Origin: an uncultured Roseburia sp.
GTDB taxonomy: Bacteria > Bacillota > Clostridia > Lachnospirales > Lachnospiraceae
NCBI GenBank assembly: GCA_910587865.1
Contig: CAJUNX010000020.1
Span: 1 to 40,392 of the forward strand
Reading direction: 5' to 3'
Length of the DNA stretch: 40,392 bases
Under the pieces are notes generated by a model. That model made no database searches and was not told the DNA's origin. It saw only the letters and a program-made list of their open reading frames with translations. The translations under genes and the position numbers were made by a program. Of the stretch, positions 23,988 through 32,268 are shown in pieces; the first letter of the stretch is position 1, and each line of letters opens with the position of its first letter.

Positions 23988-25823
23988 TTGAAAGAAACAT
24001 TCTTCCGGAATATCCGGTTTACGGACAAACTCTATGTCCGCATCGCGGCGGCCCTTTTTCTGATTCTGATCGTACCGTTTTATCTCATGCTGCAGTCCGT
24101 GCAGAACTCCTATCGCCAGTACATCGAGAAAGAATTGAGCGAGAGAACGATCTCCACGATCGAAAAGAGCGAGGAGGAGATTCGGGCGGCGTTTCAGAAC
24201 ATGGCGGCCGCGACCAATATCTTTTCGATGGACGATCCTCTGATCGGGGCGTTAAAGCAGGAGGACACCTCCTGGTATGAGCGCACGCTCTGGTTTGACA
24301 AGGTCGTCTCAAAGATCAATACCACGAACCTGTTTCAGGTGCGAACCATGCATTTTGCGATGGTGGACCGGGACGGGCAGATCTATATCGACAGTACGAT
24401 GGAGGGCATGCATTTTCCGGAGGAGTTCCTCCTGGATCTGATTGAAAAGGGAACGACAAGGGAAGAATATCTCTCCTGGAGTATGTTTTCCCCGCTGCCG
24501 GGGGACGGCAGGCAGGATAAGTATGTGTCGGTATACCGCCCGCTGTTTTCGGAGGGCGTGACGGGGGAATACTTAGCGACCCTCATGGTCTGCATCAGTC
24601 AGAGCGAGGTCGGCGATATTCTCTCGCGATACCGGGTTGGCGAGGAGGATTTTATCTATCTGTGCATGGAGGCGGACGGTGAGATCGTATTTTATCTGGA
24701 CGAGCACCGTCTTGCCGATCCGGGAGAGATCCGGGAGATCATGGCAGGGATCCGGGAATCGGACGGGTATGAACAGAGCGTGATCCGCGACCGGACGTAC
24801 ATTGTCAGTTATTATCGTCTGCACCAGCCCTGGGGGTTTTCGGGAGAACCGATGTATGTTCTCTATTTTACGGAATACACGCCGATCGTGCAGACATTTG
24901 AAGCGTTTGCCGGCCGGCTTAACATGATGATGCTGGTATTTCTGGCACTTCTGATCCTCGCCGCGGCGGTGCTGGCCGGATTTCTGACCAGGCCGATTGT
25001 AAGGCTTCAGCGATGTATGGAATTATATTCCGAGAAACAGGAGGTAACGGGTGTCAACTTAACGCGCAGGGACGAGATCGGAAGCTTAAGCCGTACCTTT
25101 TATGAGATGGAAAAAAAGATCAACGAGCTGTTTGTCCGGCTCCGTGAGGAGACGGAGGTGCGGGAGCGCTACCGCTATCAGGCGCTGCGGGCGCAGGTAA
25201 ATCCGCATTTTCTGTTTAACACACTTGGGACGATCCGCTGGATGGCGGTGATCCGGCACGCGGACAATATTACGGAGATGCTCGATGCGCTTGGAACCAT
25301 CCTGCGCTACAGCATGGATCGGGAGGGCGAGACGGTGAGGCTGGGCGAAGAGCTTCAGATGATTCGGAAATATATTTTTATTCAGAATTACCGCTACGGC
25401 AGGGAATGCCGCTTAAAAATTGACGTTAAAGAGGAGCTGACCGACTGTCCGATCATCAAATTTATCCTGCAGCCGGTGGTAGAAAATGCGTTTCTGCACG
25501 CGTTTCGCGAGTTTGACGGACAGCCGCAGATTACGATTGACGGCGAGCGAAACGGCGACGAGCTGTATCTTCGTGTCAGCGATAATGGGAAAGGAATCGA
25601 AGAGAGCATAAGGGAGAGCATCAATGATCAGAACGGGCCGCAGAGAAAAAAAGTGACGGGAATCGGACTGACAAATGTAAATGAAAGAATCCGGATCGAG
25701 TACGGGGACGGGTACGGCATTCGCATCCGGCCAAAAGCGGAGGGAGGAACCACGGTGGAATACCGGCTTTTTATTGTGAGGGGAAATGAGGATGATGAGA
25801 AAACTGCTGATTGTGGACGATGA
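23988..25823 (+). CDS. YesM/LytS-type sensor histidine kinase
   Basis: The 611-residue kinase has a membrane helix at about 17-35, a large extracellular sensor of dCache type (40-305), a second helix (315-337) and HAMP (338-390). The His_kinase domain (PF06580 type) contains the phospho-acceptor motif RAQVNPHFLFNTLGTIRWM (His near 409). The HATPase domain has VENAFLHAF, DNGKGI and GIGLTNVNERI. The start is TTG, with GGGAGG 8 bp upstream; an ATG is not available at the right place. It pairs with the YesN-type regulator overlapping its 3' end. Such pairs sense sugars or sugar-binding proteins and control the neighbouring ABC transporter. Confidence 0.92.
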   Translation: MKETFFRNIRFTDKLYVRIAAALFLILIVPFYLMLQSVQNSYRQYIEKELSERTISTIEKSEEEIRAAFQNMAAATNIFSMDDPLIGALKQEDTSWYERTLWFDKVVSKINTTNLFQVRTMHFAMVDRDGQIYIDSTMEGMHFPEEFLLDLIEKGTTREEYLSWSMFSPLPGDGRQDKYVSVYRPLFSEGVTGEYLATLMVCISQSEVGDILSRYRVGEEDFIYLCMEADGEIVFYLDEHRLADPGEIREIMAGIRESDGYEQSVIRDRTYIVSYYRLHQPWGFSGEPMYVLYFTEYTPIVQTFEAFAGRLNMMMLVFLALLILAAAVLAGFLTRPIVRLQRCMELYSEKQEVTGVNLTRRDEIGSLSRTFYEMEKKINELFVRLREETEVRERYRYQALRAQVNPHFLFNTLGTIRWMAVIRHADNITEMLDALGTILRYSMDREGETVRLGEELQMIRKYIFIQNYRYGRECRLKIDVKEELTDCPIIKFILQPVVENAFLHAFREFDGQPQITIDGERNGDELYLRVSDNGKGIEESIRESINDQNGPQRKKVTGIGLTNVNERIRIEYGDGYGIRIRPKAEGGTTVEYRLFIVRGNEDDEKTADCGR

Positions 25824-27048
25824 ATTTATCGTCCGGATGGGGATAAAAAGCATTGTGAACTGGGAGGACTTTGGATATTACATCGTCGGGGAGGCATCGG
25901 ACGGAGCAGCGGCCTTATCGCTGATGGAATCCGTGCGTCCGGATATCGTGCTGACGGATCTGATCATGGAGCCCATGGACGGATTTGAACTGATCCGGCA
26001 GAGCAGGAAGCGGTTTCCGAAGACAAAATTCGTGGTGTTAAGCAATTACAATGATTTTGAAAATGTGAAGCAGGCGATGAAATTAGGAGCAGGCGACTAC
26101 ATTTTTAAAATGACGGCGCAGCCGGAGGAGATCATAAAGATTCTTGACGAGGTATGTGATACGATCGGGGAGGAAAATCATGCCGTGGACGCGCTGGTGC
26201 AGAGAAACCGTCAGGCTCTTAAACGCAGCGTGATCCAGAAGTGCATCCGTCAGAAATATTATGATGCCGGGGAGATGGAATCCGAATTTGCCACGCTGGG
26301 GCTTTCGGTGAATCTTTCGTGTCCGTATGTGCTGGTGTATTTTGTGGTGCGTCCGTCCGGAATGGAGGAGCGGCGGATGCTCTGTCAGAAGGATCCGGAT
26401 TCCGTGCTGGAGTTTGCGATGGGAAATATCGCGGATGAGGTGTGGAAGGCACGCTACCGGGCCGATACGTTTCCGGTGGACGAGGGGATCATGGTGTCGG
26501 TGATCAACCTGGATTCCGATCCGCCGTATGAGCACGAGAAAAAGGAGATCGCAGAGAAATTCCGTCTGATCCGGGAGTATATTCACCGGTATTTAAATCT
26601 GACGGTGTACGGTGTGTTAAGCGAACCGGGAGAGAACTGCGGGCAGCTGAAGAGCCTGCACAAAAGCTGCATGGAGGCGGAGATGACCTACAGCGGGGAG
26701 GCGGAGCTTTTAACCTGTGTGCGCCAGCGGCCGGAAATCGCGGAGGTCTGCGGGTATATCGACAGCCATTTGTCGGAACAGCTTTCGGTCGCGAAGGCCG
26801 CGCAGATCGCCTGTATGAGTGAGAGCTATTTTTCGTCTGTTTTTAAAAAGGAAGTCGGGATCTCGTTTGTGGATTACATCAGTCAGGTGCGGATCCGCCG
26901 GGCAAAGGAGCTGCTGCGGCAGAAGCATGTCAAAATCTGCGAGATCTGTCAGGAGGTCGGGATTGAGAACCCGAATTACTTCAGCAGCCTGTTTAAAAAA
27001 ATTGAGGGGATTTCTCCGAACGCGTACCGCTCTCTGTTTGAACCGTGA
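25792..27048 (+). CDS. YesN-type response regulator, AraC family
   Basis: The 418-residue protein has a receiver domain at 1-120 (IVDDEF; Asp in DIVLTDLIMEPMDGFE; Lys in GAGDYIFKMT), a middle linker (130-315) and a C-terminal AraC domain with two helix-turn-helix units. These units are visible as QLSVAKAAQIACMSESYFSS and KICEICQEVGIENPNYFSS. ATG at 25792 has the best spacing (8 bp) to GAGGGG among three close ATGs. Its 3' end overlaps the first copy of a 23-bp direct repeat that continues toward the solute-binding protein gene. The likely targets are those promoters. Confidence 0.92.
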   Translation: MMRKLLIVDDEFIVRMGIKSIVNWEDFGYYIVGEASDGAAALSLMESVRPDIVLTDLIMEPMDGFELIRQSRKRFPKTKFVVLSNYNDFENVKQAMKLGAGDYIFKMTAQPEEIIKILDEVCDTIGEENHAVDALVQRNRQALKRSVIQKCIRQKYYDAGEMESEFATLGLSVNLSCPYVLVYFVVRPSGMEERRMLCQKDPDSVLEFAMGNIADEVWKARYRADTFPVDEGIMVSVINLDSDPPYEHEKKEIAEKFRLIREYIHRYLNLTVYGVLSEPGENCGQLKSLHKSCMEAEMTYSGEAELLTCVRQRPEIAEVCGYIDSHLSEQLSVAKAAQIACMSESYFSSVFKKEVGISFVDYISQVRIRRAKELLRQKHVKICEICQEVGIENPNYFSSLFKKIEGISPNAYRSLFEP

Positions 27049-27108
27049 CGGATTGTGAGTCTGAACCGCAACGGATTGTAAGTCTGAACCGCAACGGATT
27101 GTAAAATT
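27040..27108 (+). repeat. three tandem 23-bp repeats at the end of the yesN-like gene
   Basis: Three head-to-tail copies (27040-27062, 27063-27085, 27086-27108) follow GAACCG-YR-ACGGATTGTRAGTCT. Copies 2 and 3 agree except at the last few bases, and the first supplies the regulator's final codons and stop. The 23-bp period is close to two DNA turns. They lie ~110-180 bp before the solute-binding protein promoter and could bind the AraC-type regulator. Simple slippage duplication is the alternative. Confidence 0.8.
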
Positions 27109-27190
27109 GTAAAATAGAAAAGAACCATCCAAAAATTTGAAAGATCACGTCTTGGGAATCGTAAAATTCTGATGATGAAAGAGCGATTCC

Positions 27191-27223
27191 TTCATGTACA
27201 TGAAAAAAACCCATTGTTATAAT
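27191..27223 (+). promoter_or_regulatory. promoter of the sugar ABC operon with overlapping palindrome
   Basis: TGTACA (27195-27200), 17 bp and TATAAT (27218-27223) form the promoter. The -35 sits inside a perfect 14-bp palindrome, TTCATGTACATGAA (27191-27204), a plausible operator for a dimeric repressor or activator. The leader to the ATG at 27302 is ~70 bases. Confidence 0.7.
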
Positions 27224-27301
27224 AATACCATCAAAGAGAACAGCGCATCTTCCCGTCTGAAACACTGCGGGAAGATGCCAGAGAGAGGGAGGTACAGCCG
27301 G

Positions 27302-28753
27302 ATGAAAATGAAACGGACAATCGCGCTCCTCTTAGCCGGGCTGATGGGGATTTCCATGGCGGCCTGCGGAGCGAAGGGAACGGACGGACAGGATGCGGGA
27401 GGAAACAAAACGGGAGCTGCCGGCGGAAGCGAGACACAGAATAATGCGGGAGATGCTGCCGGAAACGGTGCGAAGGACGGCGCGGGAGATGCGGACGGAG
27501 CCGGGAGCGGTACGGAACCCGTGCTCTTAAAGATCTGGGGCGGGGTTCCGCCAGAGGCCGGGCCGCAGGAATCGGTGGACCGGTTTAACGAGGCGTATCA
27601 GGACAGGGGGATTCAGGCCGAATATGTCTATTACGTCAACGACGATAACGGGAATTTAAAGCTCGAGACGACGCTGATGGCCGGGGAGGGCGTGGACGCG
27701 TACATGTGTTATGACGAGCGCTACTTATCCAAACGGATTGAGGGCGGGATGGCGCTGGATCTGACGGATCTGTGTGAACGGGACGGATTTGATATCAAAG
27801 AATTGTTCGGAGAGGAGATGGTGACTTCCTACGAGTATGACGGCGTATTTTACTGTATCCCGACGAAACGCGATCAGTACGGCATGATGTTAAACAAGGA
27901 CATGTTTGACGAGGCCGGGATACCGATCCCGACAGAGTGGACTTACAGCGAGTTCCGGGAGATTGCAAAGCAGCTGACGCACGGCGAGGGGGAGCAGAAG
28001 GTTTACGGGGCATTTTTAAACACACAGCAGAACCTGCTCACCACCTTCCAGTATTTCGGCGTGGCGTCGCTCGGCGGGGACTGGATGTACAATGAGGACG
28101 GAACCGCGACGAATTTTACGGATCCGGTGATGGTCGAGTCCGCGCAGCTCGCCTATGATATGATGAATGTGGACGGCAGCGCACCGACACATGTAGATTC
28201 CGTGACGCAGAAGCTCTCCTGCGACGGGATGTTTATGAACGAAAGAACCGCGATGGTTCCGGCATCCTGGACAGTCCGGAATGTGAAAAATCTGGAATCG
28301 TATCCGCATGATTTTGTGACGGCCTTCGCACCGTATCCGGTGCCCGATAACGCGGAAGCGCCCTATATTATGGGCGGTGTGGGGGACATGCTCTGCATCA
28401 ATCCGAAGTCGCCGAACGTCGACGCGTGCTGGGAATACGTGAAATGGTATTCCACGGAGGGTGTCGTTCCTCTGGCATACGGGGGACGGATTCCGCTGTG
28501 TAAATCGATCGACATGGATGAGGTAAACGAATATTTCTTCCGGGACGCGGAGGGGCTGCTTGATGAGGAAAGTGCAAAATATGTCATGATTGTGCCGAGG
28601 GGCAGCTACGCGTTTCCGACGATCTCGCCGAACGCCGCGGAGCTCGGGGACATTTTATCCGAGGAGATGGAAGCGGTATTGAACGGCAAAAAAACGGTGG
28701 AGCAGGGACTGGCGGACGCAAAGGAGCGCGGGGATGCGCTGCTGGCAAAATAA
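27302..28753 (+). CDS. ABC transporter extracellular sugar-binding lipoprotein
   Basis: The 483-residue lipoprotein starts MKMKRTIALLLAGLMG and has the lipobox SMAACG, so signal peptidase II would cleave before the Cys at about 20. A Gly/Ala/Asn/Asp-rich flexible linker (25-75) follows. The family 1 solute-binding fold then begins at VLLKIWGGVPPEAG and contains MLNKDMFDEAGIPIPTEWTY. It is tethered to the outside of the membrane and captures a carbohydrate or oligosaccharide for the two permeases. GGGAGG precedes the ATG at 27302; an ORF extending upstream passes through the promoter and is not used. The exact sugar is unknown, and no glycosidase is encoded nearby. Confidence 0.93.
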   Translation: MKMKRTIALLLAGLMGISMAACGAKGTDGQDAGGNKTGAAGGSETQNNAGDAAGNGAKDGAGDADGAGSGTEPVLLKIWGGVPPEAGPQESVDRFNEAYQDRGIQAEYVYYVNDDNGNLKLETTLMAGEGVDAYMCYDERYLSKRIEGGMALDLTDLCERDGFDIKELFGEEMVTSYEYDGVFYCIPTKRDQYGMMLNKDMFDEAGIPIPTEWTYSEFREIAKQLTHGEGEQKVYGAFLNTQQNLLTTFQYFGVASLGGDWMYNEDGTATNFTDPVMVESAQLAYDMMNVDGSAPTHVDSVTQKLSCDGMFMNERTAMVPASWTVRNVKNLESYPHDFVTAFAPYPVPDNAEAPYIMGGVGDMLCINPKSPNVDACWEYVKWYSTEGVVPLAYGGRIPLCKSIDMDEVNEYFFRDAEGLLDEESAKYVMIVPRGSYAFPTISPNAAELGDILSEEMEAVLNGKKTVEQGLADAKERGDALLAK

Positions 28754-28804
28754 CCGGATGCGCCGGACCGGTCAGCCGCGCAAAAGCAGAAGGGAGGAGA
28801 AACG

Positions 28805-29698
28805 ATGAATGCAAAGAAGCGAAGACAGCGAAAGACGGACCTCACGGGATATCTGTTTATCCTCCCGAATATGCTTGGCATGATATTGTTCACGCTGATT
28901 CCGATGCTGTTTTCCCTGCTGATCAGCTTTACGGACTGGAATTTTGTCAAAGGCTTCGGAAACTGGAATTACATCGGATTTGAAAATTACCTAAAGATGT
29001 GGAAGGACGAATGGTTTCTCTCCGCACTGTGCAATACCGTGATCCTGGCTTTTATCTGCGTGCCGGTGACGATCGGTCTGGCGTTAATCGCGGCAGCTGC
29101 GATCGACCGGTTTGCATTCGGGAAGCTGCCGATCCGCCTGGCCATGTTTATGCCGTATATCTCAAATGTCGTCGCGGTGACGATCGTCTGGGTAATGATG
29201 TATTCCCCCTGGGGACCGTTTACGCAGATGGTAAAGATGATGGGGGTAAAAGATCCGCCGCAGTGGCTCGGGGATTACACCTGGGCGCTGCCCGCGATCA
29301 TTCTGATGATGGTCTGGTCAAATGTGGGATACTGCGTCATGATTTACACCTCCGCAATCCAGGGACTGCCGCGGGATGTCTACGAGGCGGCGGAGATGGA
29401 CGGGGCAGGGGAGATCTGTAAATTCTTCCGGCTGACCGTGCCGTTTCTCTCGCCCACAACCTTTTTTCTGGTGATCACGCTGTTTATCAATGTGTTCCAG
29501 CTGTTTGCGCAGGTGCAGATCATGACAAAGGGCGGGCCGGGGACATCGACGAATGTAATGGTATACTATATTTATAAATCTGCATTTAATTATTACAACA
29601 TGGGATATGCCGCTGCGATGTCCTGGATCCTGTTTGCGATCCTTCTGGTGATCACGCTGATCCAGTGGAAAGGGCAGAAGCGGTGGGTCAGCTACTGA
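28805..29698 (+). CDS. sugar ABC transporter permease, MalF/UgpA type
   Basis: The 297-residue permease has six helices, starting at about 19-40, and the conserved EAA motif EAAEMDGAGEICKFFRLTVP in the loop that touches the ATPase. Motifs such as GYLFILPNM and MTKGGPGTSTNV are typical of carbohydrate uptake family 1 permeases. A strong AGGGAGGAGAAACG ribosome binding site is present. It follows the binding-protein gene by 51 bp and is followed by the second permease. No ATPase gene is in the operon, so a shared MsmX/UgpC-type ATPase is expected from elsewhere in the genome. Confidence 0.94.
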   Translation: MNAKKRRQRKTDLTGYLFILPNMLGMILFTLIPMLFSLLISFTDWNFVKGFGNWNYIGFENYLKMWKDEWFLSALCNTVILAFICVPVTIGLALIAAAAIDRFAFGKLPIRLAMFMPYISNVVAVTIVWVMMYSPWGPFTQMVKMMGVKDPPQWLGDYTWALPAIILMMVWSNVGYCVMIYTSAIQGLPRDVYEAAEMDGAGEICKFFRLTVPFLSPTTFFLVITLFINVFQLFAQVQIMTKGGPGTSTNVMVYYIYKSAFNYYNMGYAAAMSWILFAILLVITLIQWKGQKRWVSY

Positions 29699-29784
29699 TG
29701 ATCGGCCGGGCAGGCACGGGAAACAGAACCGGCCAGAAGCGGAAGCCGTCCGGGAACAGACGACCAGGTACAGAGGGAGGCAGC

Positions 29785-30648
29785 ATGAGAAATAAGAAGA
29801 CAAAACGATTGAAATTACTGAGGAGGATCCTTGTCACCGCCGTGCTGGCGGTGGCCGGATTTACGATGATCGTACCGTTCTTATGGATGCTCTCCGCGTC
29901 CATGAAGCGGCCCATCGATGTGATGGAGCTGCCGATCCGGTGGATTCCGAAGGATTTTTACCCGGACAATTACCTTAAAGTGTGGAATATCGGCGGGAAG
30001 GGAGCAAGAAATTATAACTTCGGGCTGGCGTATGTCAATTCGCTAAAAATCGCGGTGATCAACATGACATGCTCCGTGTTCACGAGCGCAGCGGCCGGGT
30101 ACGCGTTTGCAAAGATAAAGTTCCGGGGGAGAAATGTGATCTTCCTTCTGTATCTGGCCACAATGATGATCCCCACGCAGATCACCCTGATTCCGAAATT
30201 CGCGATTTTTGCGGAGCTGGGATTATCCGGCACGCACTGGACGCTGATTCTGCCGGGGCTGATCACGATCACCGGAACCTTTCTCATGCGCCAGTATTTC
30301 ACGCAGATTCCGGATGAGCTGAGAGAATCGGCCTACGTGGACGGGGCAGGGGAATTTCACATCTGGATCAGGATCATGCTTCCGGTCGCAAAGCCCTGTA
30401 TGGCCTCGCTTGCCATGGTGGTCTTTCTCTGGAACTGGAATAATTACCTGGACGCGCTGGTCTTTTTATCCGACTGGAGGCTGTATACGATTCCGGTTGC
30501 GCTGACCGGCTTTATCGAGGAAAACACGACGGACTACGGTCTGATCATGGCCGCGTCCACATCGGCTCTGCTGCCGGTCTTTCTGGTTTTTCTGGCCGGA
30601 CAGAAATTTTTTGTAAAAGGGCTCGTGGCCGGGGCGGTGAAGGGATAG
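29785..30648 (+). CDS. sugar ABC transporter permease, MalG/UgpE type
   Basis: The 287-residue permease has six predicted helices, a typical FTMIVPFLWMLSASMKRP start and the EAA-loop ESAYVDGAGEFHIWIRIMLP. It ends FVKGLVAGAVKG, which is the usual MalG-family C-terminus. AGGGAGG is placed before ATG 29785. The longer ORF from 29665 overlaps the previous gene and is unlikely. It completes the membrane part of the importer with the preceding MalF-type permease. Confidence 0.94.
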   Translation: MRNKKTKRLKLLRRILVTAVLAVAGFTMIVPFLWMLSASMKRPIDVMELPIRWIPKDFYPDNYLKVWNIGGKGARNYNFGLAYVNSLKIAVINMTCSVFTSAAAGYAFAKIKFRGRNVIFLLYLATMMIPTQITLIPKFAIFAELGLSGTHWTLILPGLITITGTFLMRQYFTQIPDELRESAYVDGAGEFHIWIRIMLPVAKPCMASLAMVVFLWNWNNYLDALVFLSDWRLYTIPVALTGFIEENTTDYGLIMAASTSALLPVFLVFLAGQKFFVKGLVAGAVKG

Positions 30649-30664
30649 AACACGGCTGTTTGTG

Positions 30665-30755
30665 CTGGAGCGTCACAGATAAGCCCTGTTGGCAAACGCA
30701 GGTATGCGTTACGCAAATCTGAGATTTGCGACGCCTCGTCGCATAAACGCTCCGG
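30665..30755 (+). promoter_or_regulatory. multi-hairpin intergenic element before the FAD oxidoreductase
   Basis: An outer stem (CTGGAGCGT at 30665-30673 with ACGCTCCGG at 30747-30755, including one G-T pair) encloses consecutive hairpins. They are GCC-GGC (30683-30693), AACGCA-GGTA-TGCGTT (30695-30710), CGCAAATC-TGA-GATTTGCG (30712-30730) and CGACG-CCT-CGTCG (30729-30741). The last two overlap by two bases, so they compete or stack. The region ends just before the next gene's ribosome binding site. It could be a structured RNA regulator or a REP-like DNA repeat. Confidence 0.6.
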
Positions 30756-30768
30756 AATGGAGATTACG

Positions 30769-32100
30769 ATGAAAACAATCACGGAACCCGCGCGGGAGAT
30801 TCCCGTGGCGGAGGAGACGGACGTACTGGTGCTCGGAGCGGGACCGGCAGGATTTTCGGCGGCGGTCTGTGCGGCGAGGGAGGGCGTGAAGGTCACGCTG
30901 CTCGAGGGAAGCGGCGATGTGGGCGGAATGGCGACCACGGGGATGATGAGTCACTGGATCGGGGAAACGAAGGGCGGATTTTATGAGGAAATCTTAAACC
31001 GGTCCACGGACCCCTGCGGCAATCCGGGGCTGGATCTGACCTTCGGCGGCAGTGCGCGGCAGATCATTAACCCGGAAAAGCTGAAAACTGTCATGATCCG
31101 GATGCTCGCGGAAGCCGGCGTGAATGTCCGGCTGTACACACGCGCCTGTGAGCCCGTAATGGACGGCGATACGGTGTGCGGCGTGTTTGCGGAGAGCAAA
31201 TCGGGGCGGGAGGCGTTTCTTTCAAAAATCACGATCGATGCGACCGGGGACGGCGATATCGCGGCAAAGGCGGGCGTGCCGTATCACCTGGGACGGGAGT
31301 CGGACGGGAAGATGCAGCCGGCGAGTATCTTATTTAAAGTGGGCGGCGTGGATTATGAGAGAGCCGTTTTCCCGGGACGCTTCGAGGACGAGACACCGGT
31401 TCCCGCCGGCGTGATTCAGAGCCTTGCCAGAGAGCATTTAAAGGCGCCGCTCGGCCATGTGCTGCTGGTACGCTCGACGCTGCCAGGGGTCGTCACCTGC
31501 AATATGACGAATGTCCCGGATGTCGATGGGACGGATGCGGCGGAGCTTACGCGCGCGACATTTGTCTGCAGAGAGCAGATCGAAGAAATCGTGGATTTTC
31601 TGCGCAGATATGCGCCGGGATATGAGAATTGTTATCTGATGAGCGCCGCATCGTGCATCGGGATCAGGGAAACGCGCCATTTTCACGGGCAGTATGTGCT
31701 CACGGAGCAGGATGTCTTAGAGGCGGAGGAATTTCCCGACCGGGTGGTGACAAGGGCACATTTTAATTTTGACATCCACAATATGAGCGGGGCAGGACTC
31801 GACGAGACAGGGGTGACCGTGTCGTTTCCGCAGAGAAAAGGCTACTCGATTCCCTACCGGTGTCTGCTGCCGGAGCGTGTGAAAAACCTGCTTCTGGCCG
31901 GACGCGATATCTCGGGCACGCACATGGCACATTCGAACTACCGCGTGATGCCGATCTGTGCGAATCTCGGGCAGGCGGCGGGGACGGCGGCCGCGCTCAG
32001 CGTCAGGCAAAAGGTCGGCCCGGACGGGCTTGACGTGCGAAAACTGCAGGAGATTCTGCGGAGGAGAGAGAGGGAACGGCAGAGGATGCCGCAGGTCTGA
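30769..32100 (+). CDS. FAD-dependent oxidoreductase (PF12831-like)
   Basis: The 443-residue flavoprotein begins with a Rossmann FAD-binding motif (DVLVLGAGPAGFSAAVCAAREG, split here as GAGPAG and VTLLEGSGDVGG). Later it has the second family stretch IDATGDGDIAAKAGVPYHLG, and it closes with NLLLAGRDISGTHMAHSNYR, a GRD.S motif of FAD-dependent oxidoreductases linked to sugar or polyol loci. ATG at 30769 is preferred (GGAG 7 bp upstream) over ATG 30757. It follows the sugar permease genes by 120 bp and is probably co-expressed with them. The substrate is unknown. An uptake-linked sugar-acid or polyol oxidation is inference. Confidence 0.85.
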   Translation: MKTITEPAREIPVAEETDVLVLGAGPAGFSAAVCAAREGVKVTLLEGSGDVGGMATTGMMSHWIGETKGGFYEEILNRSTDPCGNPGLDLTFGGSARQIINPEKLKTVMIRMLAEAGVNVRLYTRACEPVMDGDTVCGVFAESKSGREAFLSKITIDATGDGDIAAKAGVPYHLGRESDGKMQPASILFKVGGVDYERAVFPGRFEDETPVPAGVIQSLAREHLKAPLGHVLLVRSTLPGVVTCNMTNVPDVDGTDAAELTRATFVCREQIEEIVDFLRRYAPGYENCYLMSAASCIGIRETRHFHGQYVLTEQDVLEAEEFPDRVVTRAHFNFDIHNMSGAGLDETGVTVSFPQRKGYSIPYRCLLPERVKNLLLAGRDISGTHMAHSNYRVMPICANLGQAAGTAAALSVRQKVGPDGLDVRKLQEILRRRERERQRMPQV

Positions 32101-32137
32101 TATCCAGAAGAAAGCTCTGATTTTTGTTTGGATTCAT

Positions 32138-32166
32138 TTGACTTTTTATGCCGGCTATAGTATATT
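32138..32166 (+). promoter_or_regulatory. promoter of the chemoreceptor gene
   Basis: TTGACT (32138-32143), 17 bp and TATATT (32161-32166) precede the gene by ~100 bp. It fits a housekeeping sigma factor. I see no convincing flagellar sigma-28 motif. Confidence 0.7.
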
Positions 32167-32268
32167 TATACATGATCTGAATAGATGTCCTGACCGTACT
32201 GCACACAGCAGCGGTGCAGGGCATTTGTCAGTTATTTTAATCATTATTATACTTCGGGGGATTCTGAC

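Noticed and set aside
30649..30760. tRNA-like cloverleaf in the multi-hairpin element
   Set aside because: The outer stem is of suitable size, but there is no T-loop (TTCRA), no anticodon arm of correct geometry and too many hairpins.
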